A stretch of 64,000 bases of DNA from Bordetella genomosp. 9 (GTDB lineage Bacteria > Pseudomonadota > Gammaproteobacteria > Burkholderiales > Burkholderiaceae_B): the NCBI RefSeq assembly GCF_002261425.1, contig NZ_NEVJ01000001.1, positions 496,001-560,000 on the forward strand, read 5' to 3'. How positions within the stretch are numbered: position 1 is the stretch's first letter; each line of letters begins with the position of its first letter. This document shows, piece after piece, positions 27,240-38,046 of this stretch. Below the pieces are notes generated by a model. The model searched no databases and was not told the DNA's origin. It worked only from the letters and a program-made list of their open reading frames with translations. A program made the position numbers and the translations under genes.

Positions 27240-27851
27240 ATGGCCACCGATGCACATGTTTCACCCGTCGGCGTAGCGCCGCAACAGGCGGCGCAGCATG
27301 CGTCGTCCGTGGAATCCATCGTCTCCAGTTTCGAGGAGGCCGATCACCAGGACGCCGACCTGTCAGGCCATACTTTCGAGGACTGGCTGTGCCTGGCGAT
27401 TTTCTGGCTCATGGCGCTGCTGGTGTTCCTGCAGTTCTTCACGCGCTACGTGCTGAACGATTCCTTCGCCTGGACCGAGGAGCTCGCCACCTACTGCCTG
27501 ATCGGGGTGGTGTTCATCGGGGCGGCGATGTGCGTGCGCACCTGCCGCCACATCCAGGTCGATCTGCTGTACCGCTTCCTGCCGCATGCATTGGGCAGGG
27601 TGCTGTCCACGCTGATCGACGTGGTCCGCACGGCGTTCTTCGCTTACGTCTGCTGGCTGGTCTGGCGCTATATCCAGCTGGTCGGCGACGAGCCGATGAC
27701 CACCATCGAATGGAATAAATCCTATGTCTACTGGCTGGCCCTGCTCGGTTTCGCGCTGATGGCCGTCCGGTCTCTGCAAGTCACGATCGTTAACTGGCGG
27801 CAAGGCTATTCCAATCTGGAACGCCCCGACGCCTACGACAAACTCGACTGA
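27240..27851 (+). CDS. TRAP transporter small permease (DctQ type)
   Basis: A 203-residue protein with four membrane helices and the DctQ core FFTRYVLNDSFAWTEELATYCLIGVVFIGAAMCVRTCRHIQVDLL. The ATG at 27240 is preceded by GGAGGAA and is preferred over an in-frame GTG at 27222 that overlaps the receptor stop. The N-terminal about 45 residues are soluble, longer than usual for this subunit. Confidence 0.92.
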   Translation: MATDAHVSPVGVAPQQAAQHASSVESIVSSFEEADHQDADLSGHTFEDWLCLAIFWLMALLVFLQFFTRYVLNDSFAWTEELATYCLIGVVFIGAAMCVRTCRHIQVDLLYRFLPHALGRVLSTLIDVVRTAFFAYVCWLVWRYIQLVGDEPMTTIEWNKSYVYWLALLGFALMAVRSLQVTIVNWRQGYSNLERPDAYDKLD

Positions 27852-27879
27852 GCCGCTGGCGCGAACAAGGGGCTGGACA

Positions 27880-29286
27880 ATGTGGATATTGATCTGTGCT
27901 TTCCTGCTGATGATGATCATCGGCATGCCTGTGGCGGTGTCCATGGCGGGCGCCTCCCTGCTTTACCTGCTGGTCTCCGGCGACGTGCCGGACGTGGTGG
28001 TCGCGCAGCGCATGATCGCCGGCGTGGAGTCCTTCCCGCTGCTGGCCGTGCCCTTCTTCATCCTGGCCGGCAACCTGATGAACATCGCGGGGATCACGGG
28101 GCGCATCTATAACTTCGCGGTGGCGCTGGTGGGGTGGATGCGGGGCGGCCTGGGCCATGTGAACATCATCGGCTCGGTGATCTTCGCGGGCATGTCCGGC
28201 ACCGCCATCGCCGACGCGGCCGGGCTGGGCACCATCGAGATCAAGGCCATGAAGGATCATGGCTACAAGACCGAGTTCGCGGTCGGCGTGACGGCCGCGT
28301 CGGCCACGCTGGGGCCGATCATTCCGCCGTCGCTGCCCTTCGTCATCTACGGCATGATGGCCAATGTCTCGATCGGCTCGCTGTTCCTGGCCGGCGTGGT
28401 GCCGGGCGCGGTGCTGACGGTGCTGATGATGTTCACCGTCGCCTACTACGCGCGCCGGAACGGCTGGGGCGGCGACGTCGGCTTCGATCTGCGCCGCCTG
28501 GGCGGAGCCGCGCTGGAAGTGGTGATCGTGCTGGCGTTCCCGTTCTCCATCTGGCTGATGACCCGTTACGGCGTGGCGACGAACTGGGCCGCCCTCATCG
28601 CCTTCGTGGTGCTGCTGGCGCTGGACTGGCGCTTCAATTTCTCCGCGGTCATGGCCCTGATGGCGCCGGTCATCCTGATCGGCGGCATGACGCTGGGCTG
28701 GTTCACGCCCACCGAAGCGGCGGTGGCCGCCGTGGTATGGGCCTTGTTCCTGGGCCTGGTGCGCTATCGCAGCATGACCCTGCGCCTGCTGGCCAAGGCC
28801 ACTTTCGAGACCATCGAGACGACGGCATCGGTGTTGTTCATCGTGACGGCGGCTTCGGTATTCGCCTGGCTGCTGACGACGACGCAGGCGGCGCAGGCCC
28901 TGACCGATGCCATACTCAGCGTGACGCAGAGCAAGTGGGTCTTCCTGATGCTGGCCAATGTGTTGATCCTGGTGGTGGGTTGCTTCATCGACACCATCGC
29001 GGCGATCACCATCCTGGTTCCCATCCTGCTGCCCATCGTGCTGAAGCTGGGCATCGACCCGATCCATTTCGGCCTCATCATGACCTTGAACCTGATGATC
29101 GGCCTGTTGCACCCGCCCCTGGGCATGGTGCTGTTCGTGCTGGCGCGTGTGGCGCGGCTGTCCGTGGAACGGACCACCATGGCGATCCTGCCCTGGCTGG
29201 TGCCGCTGTTCCTGGCGCTGATCGCCATCACCTACGTGCCGCAGATTACGTTGTGGTTGCCGCATGCATTGGGCATGGGCAACTGA
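27880..29286 (+). CDS. TRAP transporter large permease (DctM type)
   Basis: A 468-residue sodium-coupled membrane subunit. Family motifs include GMPVAVSMAGASLLYLL, VPFFILAGNLMNIAGITGRIYNF, GSVIFAGMSGTAIADAAGLGTIEIKAM and ATLGPIIPPSLPFVIYG. It forms the translocation path with the small permease. The TRAP genes stand in the order P-Q-M on one strand inside the sugar-acid cluster. Confidence 0.95.
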   Translation: MWILICAFLLMMIIGMPVAVSMAGASLLYLLVSGDVPDVVVAQRMIAGVESFPLLAVPFFILAGNLMNIAGITGRIYNFAVALVGWMRGGLGHVNIIGSVIFAGMSGTAIADAAGLGTIEIKAMKDHGYKTEFAVGVTAASATLGPIIPPSLPFVIYGMMANVSIGSLFLAGVVPGAVLTVLMMFTVAYYARRNGWGGDVGFDLRRLGGAALEVVIVLAFPFSIWLMTRYGVATNWAALIAFVVLLALDWRFNFSAVMALMAPVILIGGMTLGWFTPTEAAVAAVVWALFLGLVRYRSMTLRLLAKATFETIETTASVLFIVTAASVFAWLLTTTQAAQALTDAILSVTQSKWVFLMLANVLILVVGCFIDTIAAITILVPILLPIVLKLGIDPIHFGLIMTLNLMIGLLHPPLGMVLFVLARVARLSVERTTMAILPWLVPLFLALIAITYVPQITLWLPHALGMGN

Positions 29287-29311
29287 TTCCACTGGAGGCG
29301 GTAGCAACATC

Positions 29312-30067
29312 ATGGGTCAGCGATTGGCGGGTAAGTCGGCGTTCGTGACGGCGGCGGGGCAGGGCATAGGCAGGGCAACGGCGGAAGCCTTCCTGCGCGA
29401 GGGCGCGCGCGTGATTGCCGCCGATATCAATCCGACGGGATTGAGCGCGCTGGCGGAACTGCCCAATTGCACCGTGCTGGAGCTGGACGTCACCGATGCG
29501 CGGGCGGTCGAGCGCGCGGTGGCCGACGCCGGCCACGTGGACGTCCTGTTCAATGGCGCGGGCTATGTCCACGCCGGCGGCATCCTCGACGCGAAGGACG
29601 AAGACCTGAGCTTCGCCTTCGAGCTGAACGTGCGGGCGATGATGCGCCTGATCCGGGGATTCCTGCCGGGCATGGTCGCCAAAGGGTCGGGTTCCATCAT
29701 CAACATGGCGTCGGTGGCCGGCAGCGTGAAGGCCGTGCCCAATCGCTTCGTCTACAGCACCACCAAGGCCGCCGTGGTGGGACTGACCAAGTCCGTCGCC
29801 CTGGACTTCGTCGGCAAGGGCGTGCGCTGCAACGCGATCTGCCCGGGCACGGTGGAGTCGCCGTCCCTGCGCGACCGGATCGACGCGCAGGCCCGCCAGA
29901 ACGGGCAGTCGCCGCAGGAAGTCGAAGCCGCCTTCGTGGCGCGCCAGCCGATGGGCCGCCTGGGCCGCGCCGAGGAAATCGCCGCGCTCGCCGTCTACCT
30001 GGCCAGCGACGAGTCCGCCTTCACGACCGGCACGACGCAGATTATCGACGGGGGGTGGAGTAATTGA
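29312..30067 (+). CDS. SDR-family dehydrogenase, 2-keto-3-deoxy-L-fuconate dehydrogenase-like
   Basis: A 251-residue short-chain dehydrogenase. The NAD(P) motif is TAAGQGIG (13-20), and the catalytic residues are Ser134, Tyr148 and Lys152 (YSTTK). The sequence ADIN around residue 38 suggests NAD. It resembles the branch containing 2-keto-3-deoxy-L-fuconate dehydrogenase and human BDH2, which oxidises C4 of 2-keto-3-deoxy acids. The FAH hydrolase gene directly downstream fits that role. The start at 29312 follows GGAGG; 29264 is an upstream in-frame alternative overlapping dctM. Confidence 0.85.
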   Translation: MGQRLAGKSAFVTAAGQGIGRATAEAFLREGARVIAADINPTGLSALAELPNCTVLELDVTDARAVERAVADAGHVDVLFNGAGYVHAGGILDAKDEDLSFAFELNVRAMMRLIRGFLPGMVAKGSGSIINMASVAGSVKAVPNRFVYSTTKAAVVGLTKSVALDFVGKGVRCNAICPGTVESPSLRDRIDAQARQNGQSPQEVEAAFVARQPMGRLGRAEEIAALAVYLASDESAFTTGTTQIIDGGWSN

Positions 30068-30150
30068 GGTCCCCCCCGAAGCGCTGCGCGCTTCCCCCCC
30101 AGGGGGGCGACGCTGGCGGACCGGGGGACCCGGATCCGCGGCGTCTTCGA
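30066..30150. repeat. Probable dispersed GC-rich intergenic repeat
   Basis: In the 229-base gap between the SDR and FAH genes, GAAGCGC-TGC-GCGCTTC forms a hairpin and is followed by CCCCCCAGGGGGG and CGACGCTGGCGGACCGGGGG. The layout is like short palindromic repeats scattered between genes in Burkholderiales. Only one copy lies in this window, so repetition is not shown here. The rest of the gap (30151-30285) is G/T-rich with no gene recognised. Confidence 0.45.
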
Positions 30151-30296
30151 TTGCGGCTGGCGGTGTGCTTCTTTAGCGGCGGCGGGGGCGCGGTGTGGGG
30201 TGGGGGGTATCGTTTCGTGCGACGATTGGGGGTTGGCCTGGGTCTGGCCGTTGCCTTGGCCTTGGCTGTCACTGAATTCATACGAGAGGGAATGCA

Positions 30297-31160
30297 ATGA
30301 AGTTGCTTCGTTATGGCGCCAAGGGCGCTGAAAAGCCGGCCATGCTGGACCGCGATGGGAAGGTGCGGGACCTGTCCGGCGTGGTGCCGGACATCACCGC
30401 GGATCTGCTGACGCCGCAGGGCCTGGCGCCGCTGGCCAAGGTGGATCCGGCCAGCCTGCCGCTGGTGGCCGAGCCGGGGCGGATTGCGCCGCCGTGGCGT
30501 GGCATGGGCAAGTTCGTGTGCATCGGGCTGAACTATGCGGACCATGCGGCCGAGTCGGGCTTGCCGATCCCGGCCGAGCCGGTGGTGTTCATGAAGCCGA
30601 CCAGTTGCGTCATTGGACCCAACGATCCGGTGGTGTTGCCGCAGGATTCGGTCAAGGGCGACTGGGAAGTGGAGCTGGGCGTGGTCATCGGCGCACGGGC
30701 GCGCTATGTGTCGGAAGCCGATGCGTTGAAGCACGTGGCCGGCTATTGCATCGTCAACGACGTGTCCGAACGCGAATACCAGATCGAGCGCGGCGGCACC
30801 TGGGACAAGGGCAAGGGCTGCGATACCTTCGGACCGGTCGGTCCCTGGCTGGTCACGCCCGACGAAATCGGCGATCCGCAGAACCTGGCGATGTGGCTGG
30901 ACGTGAACGGCAAGCGCATGCAGACCGGCAGCACGCGCACCATGATCTTCAACGTGGCACAGGTGGTCAGCTATGTCAGCCGCTTCATGACGCTGTATCC
31001 CGGCGACCTGATCAGCACCGGCACGCCGCCGGGCGTGGGCCTGGGCATGAAGCCGCCGGTGTACCTGAAGGCCGGCGACAGGATGCGCCTGGGCATCGAC
31101 GGATTGGGCGAGCAGCAGCAGCCCGTGCATGCCTGGAATCCGGAGCTTATCGACGGCTGA
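30297..31160 (+). CDS. Fumarylacetoacetate hydrolase family protein, 2,4-diketo-3-deoxy acid hydrolase-like
   Basis: A 287-residue FAH-family enzyme. Metal ligands are Glu124 and Glu126 (WEVELGVVIG) and Asp155 (IVNDVSERE). CIGLNYADHAAESG and ISTGTPPGVGLGM are also typical. The overall pattern matches 2,4-diketo-3-deoxy-L-fuconate or ureidoglycolate lyase-like members. With the SDR upstream, C-C cleavage of a 2,4-diketo-3-deoxy acid to pyruvate and a hydroxy acid is the best reading. AGAGGG lies before the ATG. Confidence 0.87.
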   Translation: MKLLRYGAKGAEKPAMLDRDGKVRDLSGVVPDITADLLTPQGLAPLAKVDPASLPLVAEPGRIAPPWRGMGKFVCIGLNYADHAAESGLPIPAEPVVFMKPTSCVIGPNDPVVLPQDSVKGDWEVELGVVIGARARYVSEADALKHVAGYCIVNDVSEREYQIERGGTWDKGKGCDTFGPVGPWLVTPDEIGDPQNLAMWLDVNGKRMQTGSTRTMIFNVAQVVSYVSRFMTLYPGDLISTGTPPGVGLGMKPPVYLKAGDRMRLGIDGLGEQQQPVHAWNPELIDG

Positions 31161-31266
31161 TATGCCTGCGCCGCGACGTCACGCGGCGCACATCGATACG
31201 GCGGACGCGCTGCGGGGCGCGGGTCCGACGCGCGCCGCAGGCGGAAAGTTGCGTGGCGGGGAGAGC

Positions 31267-32808
31267 ATGAACATGAATGCAAGCGAAAATCCTGTCATCC
31301 GCATCCATGCGGCCGACAACGTCGTCATCGCGCGGCGGCAGCTCCTGGGCGGCACGCGCCTGCCCATGGAGGACGTGACCGTCGTCGGCCTGATCCCGCC
31401 GGGGCACAAGATCGCCGTGCGGGCCATTCCCGCCGGCGCGCCCGTGCGGCGCTATAACCAGATCATCGGCGTCGCGCGCCAGGACATCGCGGCCGGCCAG
31501 CACGTGCACACGCACAATCTGGAATTCAGCGATTTCCAGCGCGACTACGCCGCCGGCCGCGACGCCCATCCCACCGCCTACGTCGAAGCGCCCGCGACTT
31601 TCGATGGCATCGTGCGCGCGGACGGCCGCGTGGCCACCCGCAATTACATCGGCGTACTGACGTCGGTGAACTGTTCCGCCACCGTCGCGCGGGCCATCGC
31701 CGACCACTTCCGCCGCGACATCAATCCAGGCGCGCTGGCCGATTACCCCAACGTGGATGGCGTCGTGGCGCTGACGCACGGCGCGGGCTGCGCCACCAGC
31801 AGCGAAGGCGAACCGCTCAAGGTCCTGCGCCGCACGCTGGGCGGCTATGCGCGCCATCCCAATTTCGCCGGGCTGATGCTGGTCGGCCTGGGCTGCGAAA
31901 CCAACCAGATCGGCGGCCTGATGGAGCAGGAGGGCCTGCAGCCCGGCCGGCAGTTGCAGACCTTCAACATCCAGGACACCGGCGGCACGCGCAAGACCGT
32001 GGCGCGCGGCATCGAGCTGGTGGAATGGATGCTGGAAGACGCCAACCGCGTCCAGCGCACGCCGGTGTCCGCCAGCCACATCACGGTGGGGCTGCAATGC
32101 GGCGGCTCGGACGGTTATTCCGGCATCAGCGCCAACCCGGCGCTGGGGGCCGCGGTGGATGTGCTGGTGCGGCACGGCGGCACCGCCATCCTGTCGGAAA
32201 CCCCGGAAATCTATGGGGGCGAGCACCTGTTGACGCGCCGTGCCGTGTCGCCCGCCGTGGCGGAAAAGCTCGTCGCCAGGCTGCGGTGGTGGGAAGACTA
32301 TTGCCGGCGCAACGACGCCGAGATGGACAACAACCCGTCGGCGGGCAACAAGGCCGGCGGCTTGACGACCATACTGGAAAAGTCGCTGGGCGCGATCGCC
32401 AAGAGCGGCACGACCAACCTGGTCGACGTGTACGAGTACGCGCAAGCCGTCACCGCGCGCGGCCTGGTCTTCATGGATACCCCCGGCTACGACCCGGTGT
32501 CCGCCACCGGCCAGGTCGCCGGCGGCGCGAACCTGATCTGCTTCACCACCGGGCGGGGCTCCGCCTATGGCTGCGCCCCCGCGCCATCCCTGAAGCTGTC
32601 CACCAATACCGCGCTGTGGGAGCGGCAGGAGGACGACATCGACATCGATTGCGGCGCCATCGTCGAAGGCCGGGCCACGGTGCAGGAGATGGGCGAACGC
32701 ATTTTCCGCCTGATGCTGGATACGGCATCGGGCCGCGTGACCAAGAGCGAGGCGCACGGTTACGGGCAGAACGAGTTCGTGCCCTGGCAGCTGGGCGCGG
32801 TTATGTGA
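31267..32808 (+). CDS. UxaA-family altronate/galactarate-type dehydratase
   Basis: A 513-residue dehydratase with an N-terminal SAF domain (about 1-90, ending GQHVHTHNLEF) and the UxaA catalytic region. Conserved Cys motifs are VNCSATVA, THGAGCATSSEGEPL, GLGCETNQIG, LQCGGSDGYSG and FTTGRGSAYGCAPAP. The family removes water from sugar acids to give 2-keto-3-deoxy acids, using iron. It supplies the likely first step of the pathway here. The start at 31267 follows GGGGAG; the frame is open further upstream without a better site. Confidence 0.92.
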   Translation: MNMNASENPVIRIHAADNVVIARRQLLGGTRLPMEDVTVVGLIPPGHKIAVRAIPAGAPVRRYNQIIGVARQDIAAGQHVHTHNLEFSDFQRDYAAGRDAHPTAYVEAPATFDGIVRADGRVATRNYIGVLTSVNCSATVARAIADHFRRDINPGALADYPNVDGVVALTHGAGCATSSEGEPLKVLRRTLGGYARHPNFAGLMLVGLGCETNQIGGLMEQEGLQPGRQLQTFNIQDTGGTRKTVARGIELVEWMLEDANRVQRTPVSASHITVGLQCGGSDGYSGISANPALGAAVDVLVRHGGTAILSETPEIYGGEHLLTRRAVSPAVAEKLVARLRWWEDYCRRNDAEMDNNPSAGNKAGGLTTILEKSLGAIAKSGTTNLVDVYEYAQAVTARGLVFMDTPGYDPVSATGQVAGGANLICFTTGRGSAYGCAPAPSLKLSTNTALWERQEDDIDIDCGAIVEGRATVQEMGERIFRLMLDTASGRVTKSEAHGYGQNEFVPWQLGAVM

Positions 32809-32830
32809 ACATGATGGACGTGGAGACACC

Positions 32831-33880
32831 ATGCGTTATTGCGATGCCGATGCGCTGATCGAATGGGGCGCGGCCTGCCTGCGCGCGCACGACGTACCGC
32901 CGGAAGACGCGCTGCTGGTCACGCGCAGCCTGGTGCAGACCAGCTTGTGGGGGATCGATTCGCACGGCATCGCGCGGCTGCCGCATTACCTGAACCGGCT
33001 CGCGCACGGGTCCATCCTGGCGCGGCCGGCGATCGCGGTACGGCGCACCGGGCCGGCCACCGCGCACGTGGACGGCGGCCAGGGCCTGGGCATCGTGGTG
33101 TCCCATCGTGCCAACGAGGCCGCGATGGAAATCGCGGCGGAAAGCGGCGTCGGCGCGGTCGGGATTTCCGATTCGTCGCACTGCGGCGCGATCGGGCTGT
33201 ACACGCGCGTGGCGGCGCGCGCGGGGATGGTGGGCATCGGCTTCACCCATTCGGACGCCATCGCCGCGCCCTTCGGCGGGCATGTGCCGTTTCTCGGCAC
33301 GAACCCGATCTCGATCGCTTTCCCGCGCGCGGGCGGCGAGCCGGTCTGCCTGGATATGGCGACCACGTCCATCCCGTGGAATCGGGTGATGAACGCGCGG
33401 CGTGAAGGCGCCGAGCTGCCGCCGGGCGTGGCGGTGGATGCGCACGGCGCCGACGCGCAGGATGCCGCGTCCGCGAACGCGCTGCGGCCGCTGGGCGGGC
33501 CATCCTATGGACACAAGGGGTATGCGCTGGCGTTGATGATCGACCTGCTGTGCGGGCCTTTGAACGGGAATCCGTTCGGGCCGCATATTTCGCCGATGTA
33601 CGACAAGCTGGACATGCCGCGGCGCCTGGGGGCTTTCTTCATCGTCGTCGATCCGGCGCGGTTTCCCGGCGGCCCGGCGCTGGCCGCGACGGTCGAGCAG
33701 ATGGCGCGTGAACTGGCGCGACAGCCCGGATCGCCGCGCATGCCGGGCGATCCGGAGCTCGACGCGGCGGCGCGCCGCGGGGCCGGAGGGATTCCTATCG
33801 AACCCGGCCTATGGAGTGAAATCAGCGCTTGGGGCGAACGGCTGCGGGTCGCCCTGCCGGTGGTGCGCGACGGGCGCTGA
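32831..33880 (+). CDS. Ldh-family (malate/L-lactate/ureidoglycolate-type) oxidoreductase
   Basis: A 349-residue NAD(P)-dependent enzyme of the type 2 malate/lactate dehydrogenase family: SLWGIDSHGIARLPHYLNRL with the catalytic His, SSHCGAIGLYTRVAA, LGTNPISIAFP and GHKGYALALMIDLLCGPLNG. Members oxidise 2-hydroxy acids or reduce 2,3-diketo sugar acids. Here it could oxidise the hydroxy acid released by the FAH enzyme. GGAGA lies before the ATG. Last gene of the cluster. Confidence 0.87.
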   Translation: MRYCDADALIEWGAACLRAHDVPPEDALLVTRSLVQTSLWGIDSHGIARLPHYLNRLAHGSILARPAIAVRRTGPATAHVDGGQGLGIVVSHRANEAAMEIAAESGVGAVGISDSSHCGAIGLYTRVAARAGMVGIGFTHSDAIAAPFGGHVPFLGTNPISIAFPRAGGEPVCLDMATTSIPWNRVMNARREGAELPPGVAVDAHGADAQDAASANALRPLGGPSYGHKGYALALMIDLLCGPLNGNPFGPHISPMYDKLDMPRRLGAFFIVVDPARFPGGPALAATVEQMARELARQPGSPRMPGDPELDAAARRGAGGIPIEPGLWSEISAWGERLRVALPVVRDGR

Positions 33881-33883
33881 GTC

Positions 33884-33900
33884 GGCGCTGGCGCAGCGCC
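33884..33900. terminator. Hairpin between convergent Ldh and ABC-receptor genes
   Basis: GGCGCTG and CAGCGCC form a seven-base stem around GCG in the 39-base convergent gap. No T-run follows, so termination here is only possible. Confidence 0.3.
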
Positions 33901-33919
33901 GCCGCCCGTCGCCGCGCGC

Positions 33920-35470
33920 TTACTGCACCGAAGCGCCCCACGCGAAAGGCTTGCCTTCCCACACCGTGAAGCCGTTCAGCCGCTTGCCGACGCCCCAGGG
34001 CTGGTTGCCGTTCGACAGCAGGATCAGCGGCGCCTGCGCCATCATCATGGCATGGAGCTTGTCGAAGATCGCCTGACGCTTCGCGGTATCCAGTTCCGAG
34101 AAGCTTTCGTCGATCAGGGCCAGGGCCTGCGGATCGTCCCAGACCTTGCGCGGCTGCTTATCCTTGTCGCCCGAGAACTGTTCATAGCTCAGCGCCGGAT
34201 CCAGCCGCGACGAGTAGCTGAACGAACTGATCTGGTAGTTGCCCTTGTTGTACCGGTCCAGCTGCGTCGCCCATTCCAGCACTTCGATCTGCGCATTGAT
34301 GCCCACGGCCTGCATCATGGCCTGCGCCATCACGGCCACCTGATAGCTGGGAACATGCGCCCGCTTGTTGGCGTAGATGACGATCTTCTCGCCCTTGTAC
34401 CCGGCTTCCTTCAACAGCTTCTGCGCCAGCGCGGGATCGTAGTGATAGCTTTGCTCCTGCGCCTTGTCGTAGAAGGCGGAATCGCGCGCCACCGCGGATG
34501 CGTTGGGCGTGCCCAGGCCTTCCGTCGCGGCCTGGACGATCTGCGGGATGTCCAGCGAAGCGGCGATGGCCAGGCGCAGCTTGGGGTTCTTCAACACCGG
34601 ATCGCGCGTCTGGAACAGCATCGTGTGCTTGGCCGAATCGGACGCGACCAGGATGCGGACCGCCTTCTGCGATTTCAGTTCGGGCACGTCGGTGTAGGGG
34701 ATCTGCCCGGCATCGATCGCCCCGGACATCAACCCCGCCTTGACGGTGGACGCATCGGGCACGACCAGGAACTTCACTTCGTCCACCAGCGGCTTCTTGT
34801 TGCCGAGATAGCCGTCGCCCTTATCGCCCGGGGGCGACACGTAGTCCTTGAAGGCCTTGAGCACGATGTATTCGCCGCGCTTCCACTCGCCGAACATGAA
34901 GGGCCCGGTGCCGACGGGCTTGTCCCAGCTGCCGTTTGCCTTGACGGAGGCCTTGTTCAGGATCGCCGTCATGCCGCAATCCGTGCGCGCCAGCGTGTCC
35001 AGGAACACCGCGGACTTGTGGTTGAGCTTCATCACGAAGGTCCTGGCGTCGGGCGCGGAGACCTCTTCCACCTTGAGCCCGTTGCGGCCGTCGAACTCCG
35101 TGCGGCAGCGCCAGTCGGTGGCGGGGTCCATGTAGCGCTTCCAGCTCCACATGACGTCGGCGGACGTCATGGGTTCGCCATTGTGGAACTTGACGCCGTC
35201 ACGCAGCGTGAACGTGTACGTCAGGCCATCGGCGGACACATCGATGGATTTGGCCAGCAGCGGTCCCACGGTGCCGTTGGCCCGATAGCCCGCGAGGCCC
35301 TCCACCATGTTCAGCACGACGCCGTCGGTGGTGTCGTCACGATTCACGCCGGGATTGCTCGACCGGATGTCGGCCGGCTCGGAAATCACATAGGAGGATG
35401 CCTGCGCGGATGCCGCGGCGGCGAGCAGCGCCAGGGCGACGGTGGCGCGGAATGTTGGGACGGACTTCAC
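33920..35470 (-). CDS. ABC transporter receptor, family 5 (peptide-type), receptor 1
   Basis: A 516-residue periplasmic solute-binding protein with a Sec signal (to about SAQASS). Family 5 features are GTVGPLLAKSIDVSADGLTYTFTLRDGVKFHNGEPMTSADV and KPVGTGPFMFGEWKRGEYIVL. It is strikingly similar to the receptor at 43149-44738; for example both share EW(A)xQLDRYNxGxYQ and DKQPRKVWDDPxALALID. A TTGGCGCCAA palindrome lies about 75 bases before its start. It presumably feeds the permease/ATPase operon at 36355-39805. Confidence 0.9.
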   Translation of the reverse strand: MKSVPTFRATVALALLAAAASAQASSYVISEPADIRSSNPGVNRDDTTDGVVLNMVEGLAGYRANGTVGPLLAKSIDVSADGLTYTFTLRDGVKFHNGEPMTSADVMWSWKRYMDPATDWRCRTEFDGRNGLKVEEVSAPDARTFVMKLNHKSAVFLDTLARTDCGMTAILNKASVKANGSWDKPVGTGPFMFGEWKRGEYIVLKAFKDYVSPPGDKGDGYLGNKKPLVDEVKFLVVPDASTVKAGLMSGAIDAGQIPYTDVPELKSQKAVRILVASDSAKHTMLFQTRDPVLKNPKLRLAIAASLDIPQIVQAATEGLGTPNASAVARDSAFYDKAQEQSYHYDPALAQKLLKEAGYKGEKIVIYANKRAHVPSYQVAVMAQAMMQAVGINAQIEVLEWATQLDRYNKGNYQISSFSYSSRLDPALSYEQFSGDKDKQPRKVWDDPQALALIDESFSELDTAKRQAIFDKLHAMMMAQAPLILLSNGNQPWGVGKRLNGFTVWEGKPFAWGASVQ

Positions 35471-35543
35471 GAGCGCTTCTCCTCAGGCCGGTCACGGGGC
35501 TACGCTTTCCCGACGAAGCCCGGGGCGCACAGAAATGACAATA

Positions 35544-35553
35544 TTGGCGCCAA
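35544..35553. promoter_or_regulatory. TTGGCGCCAA palindrome, copy 1 (upstream of receptor 1)
   Basis: A perfect 10-base palindrome in the gap between the GntR gene and receptor 1, flanked by AT-rich bases (AATA before, ATTT after). The same decamer occurs at 40775-40784 and 45996-46005, in each case upstream of a gene of this system. It is probably the operator of the GntR protein encoded at 35658-36284. Confidence 0.7.
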
Positions 35554-35657
35554 ATTTGGGCATTATGGAGACGCGGCCGGCGATCCGTAACCCAGGGCTT
35601 TCCCCAGGGCTCCCCCCGGGGCTCCTCCCGGGGTTCCACCCGGGACGAACGCTGGGG

Positions 35658-36284
35658 TCAGGGCATGGTCTGCATGACGTGTTCGCGGATGATTTTCTGC
35701 AGGCGCTTGACGTCGCGGGCTTGCAGCGCGGCGACGATATCGAAGTGTTCGCGCACCGATTTTTCGATACGGGCGCGTGTCATCCATTGCGTGGCCGGCG
35801 CGGCGACGGCGCGGCTGCGCATGTCGTGGATCAGCGACACCAGTTCGCGATTGGCGCACAGGTCGTAGAGCATCTCGTGGAACTGCAGGTTCACTTCGTA
35901 CTGCTGCAGCAGCGTGCCCGTCAGGACCAGCTGTTCGAAACGTTCCGCCAGGTCGCGCAGCTGCGCGACCTTGGCGTCGGTGACTTGGGGCATCAGGTCG
36001 GCGGCGGCGCCGGCTTCCAGCATGGCGCGGATATCGCGGATGTGGTTCTGCCGCCGCTCGTCGATCGCGTGGACGTGATAGCCCCGGTTGGGAACGTGTT
36101 CGATGACACGCTTCTGGGTCAGGTGGTCCAGCGCGCGCCGGACGTCCAGCCGCTTGGCGCCATAGCGCTCTTGCAGGTCGATCTGCTTGAGCCAGGCGCC
36201 GGTTCCGAACACGCCGGACTGGATATCACGGGCAAGTTGATCGGCCAGCGTAGCCGGTGCGGTAGAGGCCGCCGTCTTCGGCAT
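35658..36284 (-). CDS. GntR/FCD-family regulator of the two-receptor ABC system
   Basis: A 208-residue regulator. The helix-turn-helix (LKQIDLQERYGAKRLDVRRALDHLTQKRVIEHVPNRGYHV) is GntR-type, with an FCD ligand domain behind it (MLEAGAAADLMPQV, NLQFHEMLYDLCANRELVSLI, REHFDIVAALQARD; conserved Asp/His metal sites). It lies between the ABC ATPase and receptor 1 genes. The TTGGCGCCAA sites before three transcription units of this region are its likely targets, though no copy precedes its own gene. Confidence 0.85.
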   Translation of the reverse strand: MPKTAASTAPATLADQLARDIQSGVFGTGAWLKQIDLQERYGAKRLDVRRALDHLTQKRVIEHVPNRGYHVHAIDERRQNHIRDIRAMLEAGAAADLMPQVTDAKVAQLRDLAERFEQLVLTGTLLQQYEVNLQFHEMLYDLCANRELVSLIHDMRSRAVAAPATQWMTRARIEKSVREHFDIVAALQARDVKRLQKIIREHVMQTMP

Positions 36285-36354
36285 GATTTCATTCCGTTAT
36301 GGGTTCACGCGGATTTTATGAAATTTGCCTCGACCTTTGCAGCGGCCGGCACGA

Positions 36355-38042
<1,688 letters not shown>

Positions 38043-38046
<4 letters not shown>

